The notes below the pieces were generated by a model. It made no database searches. It was given only the letters and a program-made list of their open reading frames with translations, and was not told the DNA's origin. Below, one piece after another: positions 7,405 to 13,069 of a DNA stretch of 22,409 nucleotides. Numbering within the stretch: the stretch's first letter is position 1; every line of letters starts with the position of its first letter. Position numbers and translations under genes: made by a program. Source of the stretch: DASRSS01 sp035656335 (GTDB taxonomy: Bacteria > Actinomycetota > Actinomycetes > Mycobacteriales > Jatrophihabitantaceae); NCBI GenBank assembly GCA_035656335.1, contig DASRSS010000341.1:1-22409 (forward strand), read 5' to 3'.

Positions 7405-7845
7405 TCAGGTCAGCTCGACGTTCCCGTCCAACACCTTGAGGTGGAAGGCGAACCGGTCGATGTGCCAAGCTCCGTCGGTTCGCCGCAGGCCCAGCGCGTA
7501 GCTGCCGACGAACATCCGGCTCGGGCCGTTGGCAGCGTCCTTCTTCACCTGGACGGCGATGGCGTCCGCGTGCGCGCTCGCGCTGTCGCCGTCGATCTCG
7601 ACGAGATGGTTGCCCGCCTGGTGATGAACCGCGTCCAGGCCGGCGAGGCCGGCCTGCCAGCCGCGGGCGATGTCACGGCCGGAGCGCGGGCCGGGCGGGT
7701 CGCCGAAGCCGCTGTCGAACTCCACCGTCTCGGCGAACACGTCGTCGGCAAGCTCGTCCCAGCGCCCCTGGTCGGTGTAGACGAACAGCCGGGTGATGGT
7801 GTCGCTGATCGCCAGCCGGTCGGCCAGCTCTTGGCGACCTGCCAT
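7405..7845 (-). CDS. SnoaL-like / nuclear transport factor 2 (NTF2) family protein
   Basis: This is a 146-residue single-domain protein of the SnoaL/NTF2-like alpha+beta barrel fold. The N-terminal helix pattern LAISDTITRLFVYTDQGRWD, followed by ELADDVFAETVEFD and the C-terminal WHIDRFAFHLKVLDGN, is typical. Members act as small-molecule isomerases, cyclases, hydrolases or binding proteins, and sequence alone does not show which. ATG 7845 has GAGGAC about 11 bases upstream, inside the 3' end of the preceding hydrolase gene, which ends 15 bp before this start. It is the last gene of the minus-strand tetR cassette. Confidence 0.85.
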   Translation of the reverse strand: MAGRQELADRLAISDTITRLFVYTDQGRWDELADDVFAETVEFDSGFGDPPGPRSGRDIARGWQAGLAGLDAVHHQAGNHLVEIDGDSASAHADAIAVQVKKDAANGPSRMFVGSYALGLRRTDGAWHIDRFAFHLKVLDGNVELT

Positions 7846-7860
7846 CGCGATGCGCCGTCC

Positions 7861-8586
7861 TCAGTCCGTCGCCGCGGCGGCTTCGCGCACCTGCCGGACG
7901 GCTTCCGGGACGCCGCCGTCCCAGGCCGGTCCGTGTCCGGGCAGCACCCAGGTGGCGTCGACGCCGGCGAGGCGGTCCAGCGAGCTGACGGCCTGATCGG
8001 GATCGAGCGTGAACGGCGCCAGCTTCGGACCGGTGACACCGGTCAGCACGTTGCGGGTCGTCATGGTGTCGCCGAGGAACAGCGCGTCCACGGCGGGCAC
8101 GTGCACCGCGACGCTGCCGGGCGTGTGACCGGGCGTGTGGATGATCCGCGGCGAGCCGGGCACGTCCAGCACCTGGCCGTCGGTCATCGGCTGCAGTTCG
8201 GTCGCAGGCTTGATCCGCAATCCGCCGCGGCGGGATGAGTACCAGAGGAAGCCGGCCAGCGCGCCGGGCTTGACCGGGCCCCAGCCGGAGTTCGGCTTCT
8301 TCACCGTCAACCGCGCGCGATCGGCGTCGGCCTCGTGCAGGTGCGCGGCCAGCCCGGTCTCGCGCGCCAGGCGGGCCGCGAAGCCGATGTGGTCGGTGTC
8401 GCCGTGGGTGAGGATCAGCGCGTGGACGTCGGAGAGGCGCTTGCCGATCGCGTCCAGTTCGGCCTGCAGCAGCTTCCAGTAGCCGGGCAGGCCGGCGTCG
8501 ATGATCGTCACGCCGTCGCCCTCGACGACGAGATAGCTGTTCACCATCGGCGAGCCGACACGGTAGAGCCCTTCGGCGATCTGCAT
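7861..8586 (-). CDS. MBL-fold metallo-hydrolase
   Basis: This is a 241-residue metallo-beta-lactamase-fold hydrolase. The metal-binding motif is H61-G-D63-T-D65-H66, that is HxDxDH with Asp in place of the second His of the common HxHxDH. Other ligands are present: H154 in HTPGHTPGS, D173 in LGDTM and H218 in LPGHGP. The HxDxDH form occurs in a sizeable MBL subgroup, so activity is plausible. Likely roles are hydrolysis of an ester, lactone, thioester or similar small molecule; the substrate is unknown. ATG 8586 has a perfect AGGAGG at 8596-8601. The gene begins 27 bp after the DoxX-like gene ends, consistent with one operon, and the SnoaL-like gene follows. There is no signal peptide. Confidence 0.92.
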   Translation of the reverse strand: MQIAEGLYRVGSPMVNSYLVVEGDGVTIIDAGLPGYWKLLQAELDAIGKRLSDVHALILTHGDTDHIGFAARLARETGLAAHLHEADADRARLTVKKPNSGWGPVKPGALAGFLWYSSRRGGLRIKPATELQPMTDGQVLDVPGSPRIIHTPGHTPGSVAVHVPAVDALFLGDTMTTRNVLTGVTGPKLAPFTLDPDQAVSSLDRLAGVDATWVLPGHGPAWDGGVPEAVRQVREAAAATD

Positions 8587-8613
8587 GAGGTTGTTCCTCC
8601 TGGGTTGGTCCGC

Positions 8614-8973
8614 TCAGCGCGGAGAGATGGTTTGGAGCACGAGCAGTGCGACGGCGAAGGCGCCGAAGATCAGGAACCCGGTCAGGCCCGCGGGGTCACG
8701 CCGCCCGGGAGCGGCCAGCCGGAACAGGTACACGAAGCACACCGCGCACAGGATCGCGGCGCCGGCGATGCCGACGGTGCGCAGCGCGAGACCCGCGGCG
8801 ACGAGGACGGCGCCGGCCAGCTTGACGGGCGCGAACACCCGCCGCGCGACCGCGGGACGGAAGCCGGTGAACGTGACGAACGCCGGGAGCGTCCGTCCCG
8901 TCCACAGGTTGATCGGCGCCATCACGAACTCGGCCACCAGGACGAGCGAGCAGACCCAGACCGCGACCGTCAT
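8614..8973 (-). CDS. DoxX-like four-helix membrane protein
   Basis: This is a 119-residue integral membrane protein with four predicted hydrophobic segments at about residues 3-23, 46-64, 66-86 and 96-114. The size, the APVKLAGAVLVAAGL second segment and the general pattern fit DoxX-like family proteins, whose biochemical role is mostly unknown, though some relatives take part in membrane redox complexes. The ATG at 8973 overlaps the TGA of the upstream tetR gene (ATGA), and GGAGGGGG lies just upstream inside tetR, so the start is well supported. Translational coupling to tetR is likely. Confidence 0.85.
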   Translation of the reverse strand: MTVAVWVCSLVLVAEFVMAPINLWTGRTLPAFVTFTGFRPAVARRVFAPVKLAGAVLVAAGLALRTVGIAGAAILCAVCFVYLFRLAAPGRRDPAGLTGFLIFGAFAVALLVLQTISPR

Positions 8974-9548
8974 CGCCGTCCCCCTCCGAGCGCGCGCAGC
9001 CCGGCGTCGACGAACCCGATCATCCAGGCGAAGCTGTCGTCGGGGTCGTTGGACCACTGGAACGCGTTCGCCGACTGCAGCAGCGCGAAGCCGTGGATGG
9101 TGCACCGGACGGTGCGGATCGCGTGGTCGAGATCGTCCTGCTGGATGCGGTAGCCGGCGAGCACGGCCCGGATCGAGTTGATCACCTTCTCGCCGGCGAC
9201 GAGCAGCGGGTCGTCCGCGCCGTGGAACTCGGCGCCGATCGTGGCCGCGTACCGGCCGGGGTGCGCGGTGACGTACTCGCGCCACGTCGTGAACAACGCC
9301 GTGAGCGCGTCCGAGTCCGACTTGCCCTGCAGGGCGTCGCGCAGCACCTCGCCGAACTCGGTCATCGCCAGCGCCGCGATCCGGTGCTGCAGGTCGGCGA
9401 GCCCGTCCACGTGCTTGTACAGCGCAGGCGGCTTCACCCCGAGGCGCCCGGCCAGGCTCGCGAGCGTCAGCGACGGGAACCCGAGCTCGTCGGCCAGGTC
9501 CGCCCCGGCGGCGACGATCTCGGTTGCACTCAGGCCCGCCCGCGGCAC
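8970..9548 (-). CDS. TetR/AcrR-family regulator with WHG-type C-terminal domain
   Basis: This is a 192-residue TetR-family repressor-like protein. The N-terminal helix-turn-helix runs through LTLASLAGRLGVKPPALYKHVDG, where the ALYKH recognition segment is diagnostic. The C-terminal region with CTIHGFALLQ and a following FQW matches the WHG-type TetR C-terminal domain. A GTG start at 9548 is chosen because GGAGG lies 5 bases upstream; an ATG at 9617 would add 23 residues unlike the family and read through the promoter. It is the first gene of a minus-strand cassette with DoxX-like, MBL-fold and SnoaL-like genes. The promoter carries an operator-like palindrome, so autoregulation of the cassette by a small ligand is likely but inferred. 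Confidence 0.92.
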   Translation of the reverse strand: MPRAGLSATEIVAAGADLADELGFPSLTLASLAGRLGVKPPALYKHVDGLADLQHRIAALAMTEFGEVLRDALQGKSDSDALTALFTTWREYVTAHPGRYAATIGAEFHGADDPLLVAGEKVINSIRAVLAGYRIQQDDLDHAIRTVRCTIHGFALLQSANAFQWSNDPDDSFAWMIGFVDAGLRALGGGRR

Positions 9549-9567
9549 GGCTACCTCCAGAAGCGAC

Positions 9568-9607
9568 TGGTTACGATCAGTAGCTAGAAAGTTACTATTC
9601 ATAACCA
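9568..9607. promoter_or_regulatory. Operator-like inverted repeats over the tetR promoter
   Basis: GTTACTATTCATAAC (9591-9605) is a GTTA-N7-TAAC inverted repeat spanning the -10 and the -10/-35 spacer. A wider pair TGGTTA (9568-9573) and TAACCA (9602-9607) is also present, with a TAGCTA palindrome at 9581-9586 between them. Position and symmetry are those of a TetR-family operator; binding by the TetR encoded just downstream is inferred. Confidence 0.55.
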
Positions 9608-9617
9608 CGCTTGTCAA
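9589..9617 (-). promoter_or_regulatory. Promoter of the tetR-DoxX-MBL-SnoaL cassette
   Basis: Read on the minus strand, TTGACA (9617-9612) is followed after 17 bp by TAACTT (9594-9589). This is a perfect -35 and a good -10 with ideal spacing for a housekeeping sigma factor. The start codon of tetR lies about 41 bp beyond the -10. The AT-rich composition stands out against the high-GC surroundings. Confidence 0.75.
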
Positions 9618-9670
9618 GGCGCGAATTTCTCGATGTCACCGACGTCTCGGTAGCATGCTTTCGGGCGCAT

Positions 9671-9681
9671 TGACCGGGTCA
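9671..9681. promoter_or_regulatory. Short palindrome upstream of the RsbQ-like gene
   Basis: TGACCGGGTCA is a perfect 11-bp palindrome about 57 bp before the start of the hydrolase gene. It could be an operator half of the divergent control region, but a palindrome this short is weak evidence. I found no convincing -35/-10 pair, nor a SigB-type promoter, for the plus-strand operon. Confidence 0.25.
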
Positions 9682-9737
9682 GCGGCTCGGTCGCGGCCCA
9701 TCCTGATATGCGTGACCACGACAGAATCAGGTGGCCG

Positions 9738-10562
9738 GTGAGCGACATCCGCGCTCGGAACAACGTCCGTGAGTCGGGCCGACGCGAAGGGCAGCCGATC
9801 GTCTTCGCGCACGGCTACGGCTGCGACCAGCAGATGTGGCGGTACGTGACGCCGGTCTTCGACCCGGACTACCGGGTGATCGTCTACGACCAGACCGGCT
9901 TCGGCGGCGCCGAGCCGGACGCGTGGGATGCCGAGCGGTACGGCACGCTGGCCGCGTACGCCGAGGACTTGCTCGCGCTGGTGGACGAGCTCGACCTGCG
10001 CGGCGTGATCTTCGTGGGCCATTCGGTCGCGGCGATGATCGGCGTGCTCGCCGCGGCCGCCGAGCCCGACCGGTTCGCCCACCTGGTGCTCGTCGGGCCG
10101 TCCGCCCGCTACATCGACGATCCCGAGACGGGCTACGTCGGCGGCTTCAGCGAGGCGGACATCACCGAGCTGCTGGTGGCGCTGGACAGCAATCACCTCG
10201 GCTGGTCGACCGCGATGGCGCCGGTGATCATGGGCAACGCCGACCGTCCGCAGCTGGCAGCCGAGCTGACCGCGAGCTTCTGCCGTACCGACCCTCGCGT
10301 CGCCTCCACGTTCGCGCGCGCCACCTTCCTGTCGGACAACCGCGCGGACCTGCCACGGGTGCCGGTGCCGTGCCTCGTCCTGCAGTGCTCGGACGATGCC
10401 ATCGCGCCGGAGACGGCCGGCCGGTACGTCCACGAGCACCTGCCGGTGAGCGAGTTCGTGGCGATGCGGGCCACCGGGCATTGCCCGAACCTGAGCGCCC
10501 CGGAGGAGACCGCGTCCGCGATCGCCGACTACCTGCGCTCGGATGTGCATGCCCGCGGCTGA
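9738..10562 (+). CDS. rsbQ: RsbQ-like alpha/beta hydrolase (stress-signalling partner of a PAS-PP2C phosphatase)
   Basis: This is a 274-residue alpha/beta hydrolase closely resembling Bacillus subtilis RsbQ: RNNV near the N-terminus, HGYGCDQQMW, VFVGHSVAA-like nucleophile elbow, GWSTAMAPVIM, and ATFLSDNRADL. The triad is Ser96, Asp219 and His248, almost colinear with the RsbQ triad as I remember it (Ser96, Asp219, His247). In B. subtilis, RsbQ is needed with RsbP to activate the general stress response on energy stress, apparently by handling a small hydrophobic ligand sensed by the RsbP PAS domain; plant strigolactone/karrikin receptors share the fold. GTG 9738 is chosen with AGGTGG just upstream; ATG 9708 would add ten poorly conserved residues. 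It overlaps the phosphatase gene by 20 bp, matching the rsbQ-rsbP arrangement. Confidence 0.9.
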   Translation: MSDIRARNNVRESGRREGQPIVFAHGYGCDQQMWRYVTPVFDPDYRVIVYDQTGFGGAEPDAWDAERYGTLAAYAEDLLALVDELDLRGVIFVGHSVAAMIGVLAAAAEPDRFAHLVLVGPSARYIDDPETGYVGGFSEADITELLVALDSNHLGWSTAMAPVIMGNADRPQLAAELTASFCRTDPRVASTFARATFLSDNRADLPRVPVPCLVLQCSDDAIAPETAGRYVHEHLPVSEFVAMRATGHCPNLSAPEETASAIADYLRSDVHARG

Positions 10563-12249
10563 GCCGACGGCCGGTCCCGATCCGGAGTGGGACACGGCCC
10601 CTTGCGCGTTGTTGCGCCTGGACGCGGCCGGGCGGGTCGTCGCGGCCAACGCGCATTTCTTCGCGCAGACCGGACACGAGCCGCAGGACGTGCACGGCCG
10701 GCTGCTGTGGCGCGACCTGCTCTCCGCTGGCAGCCGCGTGGTGTACCAGACCCAGCTGGCGCCGGTGCTCGAGCTGGCCGGCGAGCTGCGCGAGGTCCTG
10801 ATCGAGCTGCGCATGCCCGACGGCGGGCGCCTGCCCGTCCTGATCAACGCGACCAGGATCCGCGACGCCGAGGGCAACGTCACCGGTACCCGCGTCGCCT
10901 TGATGAGCATCCAGGACCGCCGCGCGTACGAGAACGAGCTGCGCAAGGCGCGGGACGAGGCCGAGCGGGCGCGCGCCGCCGACCTGCACGCCAGGCAGCG
11001 GCTGGAACTGCTGACCCAGGGCAGCACCGCCCTGGCGAGCAGCACCGACGTCGGCGTCGCCCTCGACCGGCTGGCAGCCGCGCTGGCAAGCGGGTTCGCC
11101 GACTGGTCGATCGTCTTCGCCCCGCCCGGCGAGGACACCGACACCGTCAGCTGGTCGGCCGCGCACATCGACCCACGGCGCCGGGCGCACGTCGAGCGGC
11201 TCGCGGCGCTGCTGCCCCACGAGGCCGATGCACCGTCCGCGCTGCGGCGCGCGCTCGACGAGGGCGAGGCGACCCTGCTGTCGCGGGTGAGCGCGCAGCA
11301 CCTGTCGGCGGCCACCGGCAGCGCCCAGGTGCTCGCCTCGTACGCCGCGTTGGGCGTGGGAAGCGTGCTCGTCGTGCCGATCGTCGCGCGCGGGTTGGAC
11401 GTCGCCGCGATTATCGCCGCCCGTACCCCGACGCGGGTGCCGTTCGACGCAGACGACCTCGCCGACCTGCGCGATCTGGCCGGCCGGGCCGGGATCGTCA
11501 TCGACAACCTGCGCCGGCACGCGCGCGAGCACAGCAACTCGGTCGCGTTGCAGCAGGCGCTGCTCACGACCGCTCCGGAGGCGCCCGGGCTGCAGATCGC
11601 CACCCGCTACCTGCCCGCCACGAACGGCAACGAGGTCGGGGGCGACTGGTACGACACGTTCCTGCAGCTGGACCGCACTCCCGTCTTCGTCATCGGCGAC
11701 GTCATGGGGCACGACATCCACGCCGCTGCCGGCATGGGCCAGCTCCGCGGCGTGCTGCGGACCGTGGGCTATCTCGAATCGGGAACGCCCGCCGAGATCC
11801 TCACCCGCGCCGACGCGGCGGCGCACGGGCTGTCCGTCGCCGTGCTCGCGACCGCGCTCGTCGCACGCGTCGAGACCGGCTCGGACGGGACGGCCACCCT
11901 GTGCTGGTCGAACGCCGGGCACCCGCCGCCGGTGCTGGTCTCCCGTACCGGCGCCCGGCTGCTGGACGCGCCGCCGGACCGGCCGCTCGGGCTGATGCGC
12001 AGACTGCACCGTCCGCGACACGACCACCGCGTCGCGATCGCTCCGGGCGACACGCTGCTGCTGTACACGGACGGGCTGGTGGAGCGCACCGACGAGGAGC
12101 TCGACGTGGGCCTCGCCAGGCTGCTCGACAGCGTCGCCGGCACGGCCGACGCGGACCTCGACGCGTTCTGCGACCTGGTACTCAAGGAGCACAACCCGAC
12201 GCTCGGGATCCGCGACGACGTCGCGCTGCTCGCCGTCCGGGTGGGCTAG
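10543..12249 (+). CDS. rsbP: PAS-GAF-PP2C (SpoIIE-type) serine phosphatase, RsbP-like
   Basis: This 568-residue sensor phosphatase has a PAS domain (about residues 16-125), a charged coiled-coil linker (126-155, RKARDEAERARAADLHARQ), a GAF domain (158-322) and a PP2C/SpoIIE phosphatase domain (345-566). Metal-binding acidic residues are intact: D368 in GGDWYD, D386 in IGDVMGHD, D510 in YTDGL, and D558/D559 in RDDVALL. The expected role is dephosphorylation of a phosphorylated STAS anti-sigma-factor antagonist. B. subtilis RsbP is PAS-coiled coil-PP2C, so the GAF domain is an addition. The start overlaps rsbQ by 20 bp; ATG 10543 and ATG 10549 are both possible, and no clear Shine-Dalgarno is seen, which suggests translational coupling. 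The PAS ligand is presumably supplied or processed by the RsbQ-like hydrolase. Confidence 0.92.
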   Translation: MCMPAAEPTAGPDPEWDTAPCALLRLDAAGRVVAANAHFFAQTGHEPQDVHGRLLWRDLLSAGSRVVYQTQLAPVLELAGELREVLIELRMPDGGRLPVLINATRIRDAEGNVTGTRVALMSIQDRRAYENELRKARDEAERARAADLHARQRLELLTQGSTALASSTDVGVALDRLAAALASGFADWSIVFAPPGEDTDTVSWSAAHIDPRRRAHVERLAALLPHEADAPSALRRALDEGEATLLSRVSAQHLSAATGSAQVLASYAALGVGSVLVVPIVARGLDVAAIIAARTPTRVPFDADDLADLRDLAGRAGIVIDNLRRHAREHSNSVALQQALLTTAPEAPGLQIATRYLPATNGNEVGGDWYDTFLQLDRTPVFVIGDVMGHDIHAAAGMGQLRGVLRTVGYLESGTPAEILTRADAAAHGLSVAVLATALVARVETGSDGTATLCWSNAGHPPPVLVSRTGARLLDAPPDRPLGLMRRLHRPRHDHRVAIAPGDTLLLYTDGLVERTDEELDVGLARLLDSVAGTADADLDAFCDLVLKEHNPTLGIRDDVALLAVRVG

Positions 12250-12259
12250 CGGCCCGGGC

Positions 12260-12274
12260 GGCCGGCAACCGGCC
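12260..12274. terminator. Hairpin between convergent rsbP-like and rsbW-like genes
   Basis: GGCCGG (12260-12265), loop CAA, CCGGCC (12269-12274) form a perfect 6-bp GC-rich stem. Flanking GGCTAG (12243-12248 region) and CTAGCC (12274-12279) could extend the structure. It sits in the 24-bp gap between two converging genes, so it may end transcription in both directions. No U-tract follows. Confidence 0.45.
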
Positions 12275-12687
12275 TAGCCGCCGTCGGGCCGAAGCTCGAA
12301 CCAGACGACCTTGCCGGGCCGGGAGCCGTCGTGCTCGACACCCCAGTCCGAGGCGATCGCGTCCACGATCCGCAGACCCCGCCCGCTGACCGCGTGCTGG
12401 TCCGGCTCGGCGGGCGGGAACCGCGGCAGGCCATCGCCGCCGTCCGAGACGAACACGCCGATTCCGGGTGGCGACTCGCGCAGCCGCAGCACAATTTTCG
12501 GCCGGCCGTGCTGGACGGCGTTGGTGACCAGCTCGCTCACCAGCAACAGCGCGTCGTCCAGGACGGACGACGGCAGATCGCGGGCGTGCTCCTGCAGGTA
12601 CCGCCGGGCCAGGGCGGGAGCCTCCGGCCCGGCGGGCAGCGCGAGAACGGCGTCGCTGCCCGGTGGTTCACGTGTTGCCTCCCCCAT
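12274..12687 (-). CDS. RsbW/SpoIIAB-like ATP-binding protein (anti-sigma factor serine kinase)
   Basis: This is a 137-residue HATPase_c domain protein of the GHKL fold. The N-box LLVSELVTNAVQHG has the Mg-ligand Asn56, the G1 box is VSDGGDG (82-86) and the G2 box is SGRGLRIVD (101-109). Such stand-alone domains act as anti-sigma factors that bind a sigma factor and phosphorylate a STAS antagonist. ATG 12687 is preceded by GGGAAGG. It is encoded opposite to, and 58 bp from, the STAS gene instead of downstream of it as in the classical rsbV-rsbW order. The cognate sigma factor is not in the window. Actinomycetes carry many such paralogues, so a regulatory target other than a sigma factor is possible. 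Confidence 0.9.
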   Translation of the reverse strand: MGEATREPPGSDAVLALPAGPEAPALARRYLQEHARDLPSSVLDDALLLVSELVTNAVQHGRPKIVLRLRESPPGIGVFVSDGGDGLPRFPPAEPDQHAVSGRGLRIVDAIASDWGVEHDGSRPGKVVWFELRPDGG

Positions 12688-12745
12688 GCCGTGCAGCCTT
12701 CCCTAATCCGCCGATCTCAACCCCGCCGGAGATAAGGTTCGCTCC

Positions 12746-13069
12746 GTGGAACTTTCGATCACCGCTGAACCCGACGCCACGGGCCGGCACGTGCTCGGCC
12801 TGGACGGCGCCCTCGACCTGGCCAGCTGCGGCGCCCTGCTCGAGCGGGCCGGCGCCGCGCTGGGTACCCCGCACCTGCCCGGGCTGGTGCTGGACCTGAG
12901 CGGCATCACGTTCATCGACTCCAGCGGCATCGGCGCGATCGTCCAGATCGCCGGGGACGCCGAGGACGCCTCGATCCCGTTCGCGATCCGGCGCCCGTCC
13001 GAGCGTGTGGTCCGGGTCCTCACCCTCTCCGGCCTGATCGACGCCTGGCCCGTGGAGAACGCGCCCTAG
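12746..13069 (+). CDS. RsbV/SpoIIAA-like STAS anti-sigma factor antagonist
   Basis: This is a 107-residue STAS domain protein. The signature LDLSGITFIDSSGIGAI places the phosphorylatable serine at Ser59 (D58-S59-S60-G61), as in SpoIIAA and RsbV. Unphosphorylated, such proteins bind the RsbW-type kinase and free its partner; phosphorylation by the kinase inactivates them, and a PP2C phosphatase reactivates them. GTG 12746 follows AAGG at 12734-12737. The gene is divergent from the kinase gene and lies downstream of the PAS-GAF-PP2C gene, so all three partner-switching activities are adjacent. Its stop codon TAG (13067-13069) shares CTAG with the stop of the converging ROK gene. Confidence 0.92.
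   Translation: MELSITAEPDATGRHVLGLDGALDLASCGALLERAGAALGTPHLPGLVLDLSGITFIDSSGIGAIVQIAGDAEDASIPFAIRRPSERVVRVLTLSGLIDAWPVENAP

Noticed and set aside
7441..9153. Plus-strand frames of 265 and 272 codons over the SnoaL-like, MBL and DoxX-like genes
   Set aside because: Antisense to genes with clear families and ribosome-binding sites; translations are unstructured.
9549..9617. Longer TetR start at ATG 9617
   Set aside because: It lies on the -35 hexamer and reads through the promoter/operator; GTG 9548 has GGAGG at ideal spacing.
9636..12192. Two overlapping ~655-codon minus-strand frames antisense to rsbQ and the PAS-GAF-PP2C gene
   Set aside because: No recognisable domain and Ser/Arg- or Arg/Gly-rich composition; the plus-strand genes have complete catalytic motifs.
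12688..12745. A SigB-type promoter (GTTT / GGGTAT) between the kinase and STAS genes
   Set aside because: No adequate match to both boxes on either strand; only a 5-bp ATCTC/GAGAT inverted repeat is present.
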